From Flaccisagitta enflata (taxonomy: Eukaryota > Chaetognatha > Sagittoidea > Aphragmophora), in NCBI GenBank assembly GCA_965153355.1, contig OZ231127.1, positions 83,638,001 through 83,702,000 of the forward strand: a DNA stretch of 64,000 nt, read 5' to 3'. Below, piece by piece: positions 20,200-32,070 of the stretch (positions are counted from its first letter, which is position 1; each line of letters starts with the position of its first letter). A program made the translations under genes and the position numbers. The notes below the pieces were generated by a model, which did no database searches, was not told the DNA's origin, and saw only the letters and a list, made by a program, of their open reading frames with translations.

Positions 20200-20575
20200 T
20201 TTAAGCTCAAATCCCAGCTTTGAGGCTCAAATCCCAGCCTCGAGGCTCAAATCCTAGCCAGGAGGCTCAAATCCCATTCTGGACGTTCAAATCCCAGCTT
20301 GGATGCTCAGATCCCAGCCTGGAAGCTCAAATCCCAGCCTCAAGCCTCAAATCCCAGCCTCAAGGCTCAAATCCCAGCCTCAAGGCTCAAATCCCAGTCT
20401 CAAGGCTCAAATCCCAGCCTTAAGGCTCAAATCCCAGCCTTGAAGCTCAAAAGTTGCTAAGCATAGGTCATCGGCCCCTTTGGGGCCGCTGCCCCTCTTA
20501 CCACCAGACATCCACATAAACTCACATGGGGGCAACGGGTACCGCTGACCATCTAACGCTTTTGCGACTATTAGT
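20200..20575. repeat. satellite-loaded element, 3' half
   Basis: About a dozen units of roughly 20 bp (ggctcaaatcccagcctcaa) are followed by gcataggtcatcggcccctt and its ggggccgctgcccc hairpin partner. It ends with gggtaccgctgaccatctaa and cgcttttgcgactatt. The left end is missing; the array begins just after the channel remnant. Confidence 0.8.
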
Positions 20576-20654
20576 ATTACTCTGGATTTTCCGCTTGTTG
20601 ATACTCAGGATGGACTTTCTGAACTAGGATCCAGCTTCAGAGAAATCTTTCTTG

Positions 20655-20715
20655 TGGCGCCCCATATGTGTGAAAGCATGGGTCATCGCCTCCTTCGGGG
20701 CCGCTGCCCAGAACA
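20655..20715. repeat. isolated double-hairpin end module
   Basis: catatgtgtgaaagcatggg followed by cgcctccttcggggccgctg: the end module of the satellite-loaded family without an adjoining array. Confidence 0.65.
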
Positions 20716-20924
20716 TGTAAATAAAGGGCGTTTCCCATCAAATGAAATTAAAAAAACCCAAAAAATTAATAAAAAAAAATAAAACAAAAAAACGAAGCCA
20801 TTCTGCCTCCGAAAATGAGAAAACGGATCTGAAAAAAGATTCATAGAGCTTTTATGGTCCGATTTTTCATTGGGTAATTTTTAAAAAGTTTGGCTGAAAC
20901 ACTGAACTGAAGTTATATGAACAT

Positions 20925-22061
<1,137 letters not shown>

Positions 22062-22077
<16 letters not shown>

Positions 22078-22630
22078 ACCCTCCTAAAGAAAATCGAAAT
22101 ACCCATTTTTTCTGACTATGTGTTTTCACTCAAGTAACATGTGGGCTACTCAAAAAAATAAAAAAAAAAATTTGCTTGAAAATTTTGGATTTTTTGCTAT
22201 TTTTAGGCAAAAAAACACCACATCTTGCATTTTTTTCTCTCTAAATCCGTAGAAAATGTTAGTTATGCCCCTGTGAGCCATGGAATTGGTAGGCATAGAT
22301 GAAACACACTAGCTGACATGCATAGTAACTAGTTTGAAGCATTTTTGGTTCAATAACATCTAAAAAATCACAAAAAAAAAAACAAAAAAAACTATTTTTT
22401 TGCATTGTTACGACTTTTTTCACTTTTAACTAATAAGAAATGTTAGTTGTGCTACTGTGAGACATGGAATTGATAGGCATAGGTGAAACACACTAGCTGG
22501 TATGCAAAGCAACTAGTTTGAAGCATTTTTGATTCGTTATTAGCTAGAAAGTCACAATAAAGTCACAAAAATAACTATTTTTTTGCATTTTTTTACTTTT
22601 AACTTTGAAAAAACTTTAAAAATGCTATCA
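22062..22630. repeat. left arm of giant foldback
   Basis: Reverse complement of 26140-26658 plus 27274-27309. It contains an internal tandem duplication of about 184 bp: the block with cacactagctg and aactagtttgaagcattttt occurs at about 22253 and again at about 22437. The uninterrupted TA at 22101-22102 is the empty-site counterpart of the insertion at 26659. Confidence 0.85.
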
Positions 22631-22729
22631 ATTTTTGTGAAAATATCAAGGAGCCCTCTTGACAAGGTTTCATTTTCATTAGTTCCAGTAAATAGAGCTC
22701 ATATCCTATACAAAAATATAAAAAATAGC

Positions 22730-22895
22730 AGCCCAAAGGCAGTAAGTGGTCAGCGGTACCCGTGCCCTGCTTGAGTAGGAAGTGATGAAGGTTGAGAGGG
22801 AGCAGGGCAGCGGCTCCGAAGGGGACGAAGTCCTGTAGAACACAGGGGGAATCTGTCCGTCCGTCCGTCCATCGGTTCATCCGTCCGTCCGTCCT
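22730..22895. repeat. satellite-family end module, CCTGT/ACAGG version
   Basis: gtggtcagcggtacccgtgc, then gagcagggcagcggctccga and gaagtcctgtagaacacagg, then GTCCGTCC repeats. It has the two core blocks with no array attached. Confidence 0.7.
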
Positions 22896-23375
22896 GTTTG
22901 CCTTCCTTCTGTCCAGGATGCCCTGTTATTCAAATTTTCATTGAATACACTTTTTTTTTTATATAAGAGACAGCTTTTTTGAACATAGCCTGGGTGTTCT
23001 TAAATTTTTGTCTGTTTTCAGCCTGAAATTCTCTTAAAGTGTTCTTAATTTGTTCGATATTCATAAATGTCTAAGTTGTATAAAAATACCTTTTTTAGAG
23101 AAGTTGTACCTTAAACTTGATAATTGTTATATCTTTTTTAATATAATGCCTGATTTCATAGGCAAACTAAGAAAAGAAGTTATTTTCAAAGATAAACAAC
23201 CTATATTTCTGAAAATTTTGAATTAAATTCATTTTTTAGATAAGAAACTTGAATAAAATTGTTTTCAAAAATGGCCGAAACTAAATCTCAGCCTGGGCAT
23301 TCTCTTATTTTGTTCTTAAAATTTTGGCAAATCTCAGGCTCATGTCTCTTATAAACTGGTCTCTTATAAAAAAAA
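22896..23375. other. unassigned AT-rich DNA inside the giant foldback
   Basis: The words 'cctgggtgttct' and 'cctgggcattct' (22990 and 23292) and ctcttataa occur on both sides, hinting at weak inverted/direct structure. No gene. Confidence 0.4.
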
Positions 23376-24180
23376 TAGTCGCAAAAGCGTTAGATGGTCA
23401 GCGGTACCCGTTGCCCCCATGTGAGTGTATGTGGATGTGTGAGGGTGAGAGGGGCAGCGGCCCCGAAGGGGCCAATGACCTATGCTTAGTAAGTTTGAAG
23501 GTTCTTGACTGGAATTTGAGTTTCAATGCTGGGATGAGCCTTGAGGCTTTGATTTGAGCCTTGAGGCTTTGATTTGAGTTTTAAGGCTGTTATTTGAGCC
23601 TTGAGGCTGTTATTTGAGCCTCATGACTGATTTGAGCCTTGTGGCTGGGATCAAAGCCTTGAGACTGGGGTTTGAGCCTTGAATTTGTGATTTGAGCCTC
23701 AAGGCTGGAATTTGAGCTTAAAGACTGGGATTTGAGCCTTAAGACTGAGATTTGGTCCTGAAGGTCGAGAATTTGAGCCTTGAGGCTGGAATTTGAGCCT
23801 GGAGGCTGGAATTTTAGCCTGGAGGTTGGGATTTGAGCCTTGAGACTGGGATTTGAGCCTCGAGACTAGGATTTGGGCCTCGAGGCTGGGATTTGAGTCT
23901 TGAGGTTGGGATTTGAGCCTCAAGGCTGGGATTTGAGCCTCAAGGCTGGGATTTGAGTCTCAAGGCTGGGATTTGAGCCTTGACGCTGAGATTTGAGCTT
24001 CGAGGCTGGAATTTGGGCCTTGAAGTAAGAATTTGGACCTTGAGACTATGATTTGGGCCTCACAACTGGGATATGAGCTTCGAAGGGGGTGGACGGACGG
24101 AGGAGAAGGAGGAGGAGAAATTTCTCCTGTGTGAAAGCATAGGTCATTGGCCCCTTCGGGGCCGCTGCCCAAAAAGTGTA
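23376..24180. repeat. complete satellite-loaded palindromic element
   Basis: Left end: atagtcgcaaaagcgttaga, cagcggtacccgttgccccc, then ggcagcggccccgaagggg and atgacctatgct. Middle: about 26 imperfect units of roughly 20 bp near gatttgagcctcaaggctgg (23520-24080). Right end: aaatttctcctgtgtgaaag, cataggtcattggccccttc and ggggccgctgcccaaaa. No protein is encoded. Confidence 0.85.
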
Positions 24181-24255
24181 TCAAGGAGAACTGACAAAAG
24201 GCAGAATATGGACAATGGTACCCTTGCCATTTTTGTATAGTTTGTAGATTAAGTT

Positions 24256-25230
24256 GAGGCAGGAGCAGGCCAGGATCTGGGTCTCTGAGGCCAGAATCTG
24301 GGTGTCAGAGACCAATTTCTTGGTCTCAGAGGCAAGGATTTCAGTTTCTGAGGTCAGGATTTGGTCCTCTGAGGCTAGGATTTAGGTCTTTTAGGCCAGC
24401 ACCTAGGTCTTGGAGGTCAGAATCTGGGTCCCAAAGGTCAGGATCTGGGTCTCTAAGGCTTGGATGTGGGTGGGTTTTTGGAGTCAGAATCTAAGTTTAA
24501 GGGGCCAAGATGATAGAACTCAGGCCAGAATTCAGGTTTTCTAGCCAGATAAGGCCCATTTTACCTGGTCTTAGGCCATTTTGCCTGGATTTGGCTAATT
24601 TTGGGCGGATTTGGACCATTTTGCTCGGATTTGGGCCATACAGTTTGGATTTGGGCCCCAAAGGAGACAAAGCCGAGGGTGGGGCGGGGGGTGGGGGGGA
24701 CGGACGTACGGACGTACGGACGGACGGACGGACGGACAGACAGATTCCCCCTGAGGCAGGAGCAGGCCAGGATCTGGGTCTCTGAGGCCAGAATCTGGGT
24801 GTCAGAGACCAATTTCTTGGTCTCAGAGGCAAGGATTTCAGTTTCTGAGGTCAGGATTTGGTCCTCTGAGGCTAGGATTTAGGTCTTTTAGGCCAGCACC
24901 TAGGTCTTGGAGGTCAGAATCTGGGTCCCAAAGGTCAGGATCTGGGTCTCTAAGGCTTGGATGTGGGTGGGTTTTTGGAGTCAGAATCTAAGTTTAAGGG
25001 GCCAAGATGATAGAACTCAGGCCAGAATTCAGGTTTCCTAGCCAGATAAGGCCCATTTTACCTGGTCTTAGGCCATTTTGCCTGGATTTGGCCAATTTTG
25101 GGCGGATTTGGACCATTTTGCTCGGATTTGGGCCATACAGTTTAGATTTGGGCCCCAAAGGAGACAAAGCCGAGGGTGGGGCGGGGTGGGCGACGTACGG
25201 ACACGACGGACCGACGACAGACAGATTCCC
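24256..25230. repeat. 497-bp tandem duplication with its own minisatellite
   Basis: Copy one is about 24256-24752 and copy two about 24753-25230. Both begin gaggcaggagcaggccagga and carry units of about 20 bp (ggatctgggtctctgaggcc), then a ttggcc/ggatttgggcca series and a GGAC repeat near their 3' ends. They differ at a few sites (for example ttttctagcc against tttcctagcc) and in the length of the GGAC run, so the duplication is young. Confidence 0.9.
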
Positions 25231-26000
25231 CTGTGTTCTACAGGACTTCGTCCCCTTTGGGGCCGCTGCCCAAAACCTAATGCAATGTTTTTTTGGGCAG
25301 CGGCCCCAAAGGGGCCGATGACCTATGCTTTCACACATAGGGGAAATTTCTCCTTCTTCTCCTCCTTCTCCTCCGTCCACCCCCTTCAAAGCTCATATCC
25401 TAGCCTTGAGGCTCAAATCCCAGCCCTCAGGCCCAAATCTTAGCCTCAAGGCCCAAATCCTAGCCTTGAGGCCTAAATTCCAGCCATGGGGCTCAAATCC
25501 CAGCCTCAAGGCTCAAATCCCAGCCTCGAGCCTCAAATCCCAGCTATGAGCCTCAAATCCCAGCCTCGAGCCTCAAATCCCAGCCAAGAGGCTCAAATCC
25601 CAGCCCTGAGGCTCAAATCCCAGCCTTGAGGCTCAAATCCCAGCCTCGAGGCTCAAATCCCATCCCCAAGGCTCAAATTCCAGCCTCAAGGTTCAAATCA
25701 CAGCCTCGAGGCTCAAATCACAGCCTCAAGGTTCAAATCACAGCCTCAACGCTCAAATCATAGCCCCATGGCTCAAATCACAGCCTCATGGCTCAGATCA
25801 CAGCCTTGAGTCTCAAATCACAGCCTAAAGGCTTTAATACTAATGTCTATGCTCCAATTCAAGCCTTAAGCTTCAAAACTTACCAAGCATAGGTCATCGG
25901 CTCCTTCGGGGCCGCTGCCCCTCTCACCATCACACACCCACATTTACGCACATAGGGGCAACGGGTACCGCTGACCATCTAACGCTTTTGCGACTATTTT
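25231..26000. repeat. satellite-loaded element in inverse orientation
   Basis: cctgtgttctacaggacttc and a hairpin block, then a second hairpin block (ggcagcggccccaaaggggc with atgacctatgctttcacaca). Next is an array of about 23 units near ggctcaaatcccagcctcga (25390-25860). It ends gcataggtcatcggctcctt, gggtaccgctgaccatctaa and cgcttttgcgactatt. Unit sequence is the complement of that at 23.5-24.1 kb, so the two arrays face each other. Confidence 0.85.
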
Positions 26001-26139
26001 ATCTGATCTTGCTATGAGAAGGCAGTGGGGTCTTTTCTGCTCTTTTCAAGCTGATTTTGGAGCAGTTACTTGATCAAAAACTCATCGCATATGCTGTTAT
26101 GCTTACCCTGGATTCTATTTTACCCATTCTATGACTTAC

Positions 26140-27309
26140 AAGAGCATTTCTAAAGTTTTCTCAAGGTTAGAAGTAAAAAAATGGTTATTTTTGTTTTTTT
26201 AGGTGACTTTTTAACTAATAACGAACCAAAAATGCTTCAAACTAGTTGCTTTGCATACCAGCTAGTGCGTTTCACCTATGCCTACCAATTCCATGTCTCA
26301 CAGTAGCACATCTAACATTTTCTATTGGTTAAAAGTAAAAAAAATCTTAAAAATGCAAAAAAATAGCTTTTTATGCTCTTTTTTGTGATTTTTAAGATGT
26401 TAATGAACCAAAAATGCTTCAAACTAATTAAAATGCATGTCAGCTAGTGTGTTTCATCTATGCCTACCAATTCCATGGCTCACAGGGGCATAACTAAAAT
26501 TTTCTACTGATTTAGAGAGAAAAAAATGCAAAAAATAATGTTTTTTTGCCTAAAAATGGCAAAAAATCAAAAAATTTCAAGCGGATTTTTTTGTTTTTTA
26601 TTTTTCGAGTAGCCCACATGTTACTTGAGTGAAAACACTTAGTCAGAAAAAATGGGTACTATCTAGAACAAAAGTATATCGGCAAGATCATTATCAGGCT
26701 GTTTATTCATCAAATGACTAGAAAAAACCATAAATTGATCTTTGAGACTCTTTGTATGTATCTTGTGAACAACAATAACGGCCTAAATTATCTTCATATG
26801 CTCTTGAAGAGATATTTTGAGAAAGGATGACGTAGTCTTCCTTCACACCTTCAGAGCAGAATTTTTTATCCATATCAAATGATGCGCGATACCTTCTCCA
26901 TAAGTGCTTACTTACCAACCATCTGATCTATAACCGAGTTTGGAGTGACCATGGAAATGACAAGGCGATCCTATGGCATCACTGTAGCAGCCTTAAAGTT
27001 AGACAACAACCTTAAACTAACAAAAAATAACACTTGGCCAAGTACCAAAAGCGACAAGAAATAAAATATAATTTTTCAGCCATTTTCATTTGAAGTAGCA
27101 TTCTTGTTTTGCCCGTCATTTCTAAATGAATCGAGCTACAAAAACGCGGTTGGTGGCACTAGATCAGAAATTCGATGTAGTTTCAGAATCTCACTGATTT
27201 TCATATGATTTTTTTATTTTTAGCAGAGATATGACCCAAAACGCTCGCCGATATATATATGTTCTAGATAGTATTTCAATTTTCTTCAGGAGGGAATCTA
27301 GGGATGGGT
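26140..27309. repeat. right arm of giant foldback, interrupted
   Basis: Pairs with 22062-22630. The arm is split by the insertion at 26659-27271 and resumes at 27274 with tttcaattttcttcaggagg, pairing with 22066-22100. Confidence 0.85.
26659..27271. mobile_element. Tc1/mariner-type non-autonomous insertion, 613 bp
   Basis: Terminal inverted repeats ctatctagaaca (26659) and tgttctagatag (ending 27271), extended to a tatatcggc block, are flanked by TA on each side (26657-26658, 27272-27273). The other foldback arm carries the same flanking sequence with a single TA (22101-22102), an internal empty site. The longest inner ORF (26718-26918, minus strand, 66 residues) shows no DD(E/D) catalytic pattern I can recognise, so the copy is probably non-autonomous. 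Confidence 0.85.
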
Positions 27310-27820
27310 GCTTTTTTCCAGATAATCAGTGTTTTTATATCTTAGATGTTTTCCTTCAAATTGTTCTTACTTCTGAACGTTTAAGTTACAGATCTCAGAT
27401 TGGTCTCAAATTAGAAATTGAGGCTTTGATGTCAAGTTATGGGCCTCAAACTTTGAGTCATAGCCAAGATTTTAGTTAAAGGCTGGTAATAAGACCAAAA
27501 TCGTTATTGCTCATTCATGAAAGGAGGGGGAGGAGAGGGGCAGCGAACGAGAGGGGAAATAAATCCCTGTTGCCCAAACGAAAAAGGAAACTGTTTTTCC
27601 ATTATTAGTTCATGCCTCGTAAGCAAATCTACGGATACGAACAAAGCCTGATATTAGATTTGATTCTTTTCATAAAATCAGTTTGCAATAAACATCTCGG
27701 TGTTTACCCAAAACGTCAGACTCAGAGTTGACTGGTCTTTTTTGCTTTGACGTATCTTTTCATTATTGGAAATTTGGACGTGACGTCGTGACTTCATCAT
27801 CATGAAACTACAAATCCACG
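27310..27820. other. unassigned DNA upstream of channel copy 3
   Basis: No recognisable gene or repeat, apart from short aggcctttgat-type words reminiscent of the satellite unit near 27415-27480. Confidence 0.4.
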
Positions 27821-27828
27821 TTACCTGC

Positions 27829-27920
27829 CTCTTCTTCTTCTTCTTCTTCTTCTTCTTCTTCTTCTTCTTCTTCTTCTTCTTCTTCTTCTTCTTCTTCTTC
27901 TTCTTCTTCTTCTTCTTCTC
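27829..27920 (+). repeat. (TTC)n microsatellite
   Basis: About 30 uninterrupted TTC units, ending roughly 165 bp before the ATG of channel copy 3. The poly-Phe ORF is an artefact. Confidence 0.95.
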
Positions 27921-28082
27921 TGTCTTCTCCTCTTATTTTCTTTTCCGCACCCTCCTCATTTTCATCGCTTCCACTGCGCCGATTTCATTCCATCTCTATC
28001 CCTCAACTGTCATCAGTTCCTGAGGCGCTAATACTTCGACAATATTCTATTCTTGTAACTTTTTTGCCAATCCGCTTTGAAA

Positions 28083-29484
28083 ATGACGACATTTAGGCAG
28101 ATTTTCAAAGACTTTCTGCAAAATTTCTCTTCTCATGGTCTGAGACGGGCTTTTTATCCCGTGGGTTCCCAGCCAACGGTCGTCACCAAAGTCTTCCGTT
28201 TTTTGTGGCTGTTTTCCTGGTGCACCGCGGGTTATTTTATGGTTTCGCAAATAAAGACCACCGTAAATTCCTATTTTCGCTTTGAAATGGTGACTGCCGT
28301 TTCTATTAAAAGGCGATCCTGTCACTTTTCCCATAGTTTCCATCTGCCCTACAAGCAGAATCTCCAAGACACGTATTATGAAATGTTTCCAAAATTCTAC
28401 TGACTTCGCTTTTACCTCCTCGGCTGATTTTGGAGATAGAAATTTGACATACGCTGAACTGTGCTCGGGTTTCAACAAGTCTTCTTTTGATCCGCTTGAT
28501 ATTAAAAAAATCGCAATCAGCATGAAAGAAGTCTTTGTGCAAAATATTCATGACAATATTGAGGCTTTTGACAGAGAATTGTTTAAAGGCATGGTGAAAG
28601 ATTTCCGTCATTCACTTGATGACGTAGTGATTAGAGTAGGTTCTAAAATTGACGATCGGAACTATGACAAAAATGATTTCGAGCATGTAGAGCGTGAACG
28701 TGATAGCTGCTTTTCACTTGGAAAGACTCATTACAAAAATGGAACTCAAATTATCCAAACAAAGCAGAGCGATATCAAAATTGGGAGCGGAATCAGTAGC
28801 CAATATCCACGGAGTTATCCAAGCGGTTTTCTGTCAGTCTTTCTCTCTCTTATTAATGGTTGTTATCGCATTCTCTTTGAAGATCCAGGCGCAGTACAGC
28901 TTTTCCCCGCGGCAAATGAAATTAAGATTTGTGAGTCAACCCACATTACATTTGAAAATGAAGAGCGAAATATGCTTTCCAAACCTCACGGCAACTGCAT
29001 TTCCAATTGGACCCAACACGACAAATTCAAACCTATGTTAGACTGCTATCCAGATCTTATGAATTACAGTTACAATGCAGATGCATGCAAGGCTTTTCGC
29101 CAAGGAGGTCGATACATAAATTTGCCAGCGTCTGAATGGTCGTGTCATGGACCCCATATCCAAATTTCAGATTGTCCCGATCAGTGCCACCAAACGGTGT
29201 TTAAGATAACCTCATGGCCCGTATTGAAAGATCCTGAAAGAGGGCAGTATAGCTTGCATGAAATAGCGCTCCGTATCGGCAATCCAAACTTGGAGCTAAC
29301 AAATACATCAAAACTACCAGCAATGACCTCTGAGCAACTCATCAGCAATGTTGGTGGTCTTCTCGGTCTTTGGCTTGGAGCTTCTTTGCTGACACTTGTC
29401 GAAATTTGCGAATTTATTTCAAGTCTTGTTTTCTGTATGATGGCATGGTTGGCTCGCAGTGCGAAAAAGCTTTCAAATATGTGA
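28083..29484 (+). pseudogene. DEG/ENaC channel copy 3, frameshifted with early stop
   Basis: Starts with the same block as the other copies (MTTFRQIF, then the HG pair at 18-19). The first frame runs through the first membrane segment to about 28310. There, in the R-G-D-P region, 2 bases are missing relative to copies 1 and 2 (the site is about 28311-28312). Reading continues from 28312 in another frame through the FPxVSIC block, the Cys-rich domain, the DCPDQCHQTVF motif and the second membrane segment with G-A-S. The TGA at 29482 aligns with a CGA Arg codon of copy 2, removing about the last 20 codons. The long open distal frame implies recent inactivation, an assembly error, or translation from an internal Met (28378), which would lack the first membrane segment. 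A donor-like GTGAGC follows at 29522. Confidence 0.85.
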
Positions 29485-29639
29485 AGAAACGCAGTGACAA
29501 CTGTGAGCAAAAACATGGATGGTGAGCAAAGTGAAAACTAGAAAGTCGTAACCGTATGGTCAGTTGGATACTGGTTAGGCAGGGCCTGTCATGCAAAAAC
29601 TGTTAGCAAGTGAGAAATTTACTGCATAGGTGCAATATC

Positions 29640-29760
29640 TAACTTCTAATCCGCCCTAAAAAAGGTGCTACAAAAAGAGGGATGGGATGGGATGGGATGG
29701 TAGAGAGGTGAACACTGGGAACACTGGGATCGTAGAGAGGTGAACACTGAATGGGCGCAA
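29640..29760. repeat. short GATGG and gtagagaggtgaacactg repeats
   Basis: gggatgggatgggatggtag is followed by two copies of gtagagaggtgaacactg (about 29698 and 29731). Confidence 0.6.
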
Positions 29761-29946
29761 AAGAAAAATGCATAAAACTAGAAAAAAAACAACCAAAAAA
29801 CCAGGCCAAGCAGGCCATCACTGTGTGGATCAAGTCTAATCATGTGCCCGAGTGGCATATCTAAATTGATTCATACCGATCCCCCCCCATCCTTGCTAAT
29901 GGCACTGTAGAAAGGAATCAATAATTTCTCTACCATATTGTTTCAG

Positions 29947-30003
29947 GAAAACAAACTTTTGAGAATGACATCAATGCCTAGCCTTCAACGCTCGACTCTA
30001 CTG
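29947..30003 (+). other. candidate small exon downstream of channel copy 3
   Basis: The 57 bases are preceded by a pyrimidine-rich stretch with a possible branch-site tgctaat (29895) and tttcag (29941-29946), and followed by gtaagt (30004-30009). If joined to the donor-like site at 29522 it would give a short tail and a stop after 11 codons. The match is to splice consensus only, so it may be chance. Confidence 0.25.
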
Positions 30004-30129
30004 GTAAGTAAAGTGAGTATCAAAGTGTCCATAATCTCTGTTTTTGGGCAGCGGTCTCATGTTCCATAAGTGCAGAAGATAACTGTTTTCTATTGTAAAG
30101 ATTTAACAATACCAAAATGATTTTGGGTG

Positions 30130-30330
30130 GAACAAGACTTGGGGAAAGTCTTGAGGATACACGGCTTCCCCAGTCGTCTGCGGGTGGGCAGGAGCCATAT
30201 TTGAGGTCACCAGTGCACTGAGGCATGAGCAGTAAGACCAAAGACCGCAAAAACGCAAAAGAAGTTAAAAAACTGTGTGATGGATGGACAGACTATGCAG
30301 GGTGTACAGTCAGTGGACAAAACGTGATAG
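30130..30330. repeat. family A fragment
   Basis: ggatacacggcttccccagt, cgtctgcgggtgggcaggag and ggtcaccagtgcactgaggc, then ggatggacagactatgcagg and gtgtacagtc. The copy is diverged. Confidence 0.55.
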
Positions 30331-30502
30331 GTATATTTATCATACCGTTGACTTTGATCCAATTTACTGGTTATGAACAAAATATTGTATGCAACAATCA
30401 GTTATTGAAAATTTGAAATTACAACCGGCTGTAATGAACAAAATGTTGTTTGCAATAATTGGTTGTACTGAGTTACAGCCGGCTAGTAGCATTTATCATA
30501 AA

Positions 30503-30755
30503 CAAGGCCGTATACACGAGCCGAAGTCGCGTGCGGGTGAGCAGGAGCGGCGAAAAAGCTAAGAAAAGCTAAGTGTGACCGACCGACAGACGGACGGAAG
30601 GACAGACCGACAGACGGACAGAGTGGATCATAGAGTCGCGTGCACGCGACTAAAAATGTAAGAACCGGACGGACGGACGGATGGACCGACCGACGGACGG
30701 ACCGACCGACAGACGGACAGAGTGGGTCATAGAGTCGCGTGCACGCGACTAAAAA
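30503..30755. repeat. tandem family A ends
   Basis: One element (aacaaggccgtatacacgag to gtcgcgtgcacgcgactaaa, 30503-30655) is followed by a second copy of just its GGACGGACC array and the same right end. The 16-bp palindrome GTCGCGTGCACGCGAC is exact at 30635-30650 and 30734-30749. Confidence 0.85.
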
Positions 30756-30769
30756 CACTACATAATAAA

Positions 30770-31975
30770 GTAGACTTGAATAAAAATGGGGCGCTAATCA
30801 GAAAAAATATGGTACCTCAGTAAAACAAGCCCGATCAGGCAACGATGCGACCTGAATGTGTCTCTTCGTGTATTGACTTTGGCGCTCGACTTGGACGGAA
30901 AGATAGATGAAAAGACATAGTACTATAAGTCTCTCTCAAAACATAATAGCGAGTGTTTGACTTGATGCGTGACATCCTCGCGGCTGAAAATTGCCGAAAA
31001 CTCAAAGGAGGCGTAACGGACGGACGGACCGACGCACAGTGGGCTGAATTGTGCACTAGGTGGCTCATTGGGGTTTAGCATTACATCTTTTCCATTACAT
31101 TGTTCCTAATGAAATATACAGAGTGAAAAACATTTTTCTGCATATTTTCAGATGTTATGAAATTATTTTTACCCAGTATTGACTCATTTCCATTGGATTA
31201 AAAGCTTTATGAGCTTAGAGTACAAAAGAAGAGAAATTTGAGAAAATCAAGTGAAAAATACTGCTAAACTCTCTTACATTTGATATTCAAATTGCCTAAT
31301 GTTTTGACCAAATCAATCAAATTTTTTGTCTCTGTTTGATGAGATTCCTTATTGAGGTGCTCAAAAAATCATTTTTTAGCTCATTTAGCTCATTTTGCTC
31401 ATTTTTCTTTAAATCAACTATAGGTTTTCACTGTTATCCACATTATTTCTTGGCCACTTTAGGCTAAGAAAATCGCAATTTGGACATCGAAGCTCCGCTT
31501 GAGCCATAGCATTCTGGATTCAGGACCCCTTGAACTACATTTTGGCATAGGTCACTTGCTGTGGGTCCTTGTGCGATTTTTTCTGTCTATAGGGTAATGA
31601 AAGTATGCAAATTAGGTCAAATATGTAGTAATAGTAAACTAATTATTCAGTGCTAAAATTGTAAAAAGAAAAGATTTTTAAAATTTCTCCAGACATGTTA
31701 ACATTAATGAAGGAATCCAATCCAAAATTGAAGATATCATGAGCTTTTTGCAATATTAACGGGTAATTCAAAAAAATCATTGATTTTTCTTGAAATTTAG
31801 CATTTTTCCTAGTAATGTTCATTTAGGTCACCTTTTCTCACTCTAAATCGCCATAAAACCTGTCATATGGACTGGTAATATATGCTCAAATGCTACCATG
31901 ACCATTCTACTTAGTTTAAGCCATATTGGAGAGATGAAAATTTTCAACCAAATACCCAAGGAGCCATCTAGCGCA
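30770..31975. other. unassigned AT-rich DNA
   Basis: Apart from a small ggacggacggaccgacgcac patch at about 31015-31040 (a family A-like array without ends), no gene, array or recognisable element is seen. Confidence 0.45.
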
Positions 31976-32070
31976 ATCTGTGGCCCTAAGTGCGACGGAA
32001 GGAAAGACGGACGGACGGACGAACGAACGGACGGACGGACGGACAAACCCTCTTATAGAGATGCGAGGAC
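31976..32070. repeat. family B end with GGAC repeats
   Basis: cggacggacggacgaacgaa-type repeats are followed by ctcttatagagatgcgagga, the complement-oriented family B end with its CTCTTATAGAG dyad. Confidence 0.6.

Noticed and set aside
23376-26000. CRISPR-like regularly spaced repeats
   Set aside because: Units of about 20 bp are contiguous with no unique spacers, in a eukaryotic context; they are satellites.
26718-26918. 66-residue ORF in the Tc1/mariner-type insert as a transposase fragment
   Set aside because: I cannot see a helix-turn-helix or DD(E/D) pattern; the similarity would be a guess.
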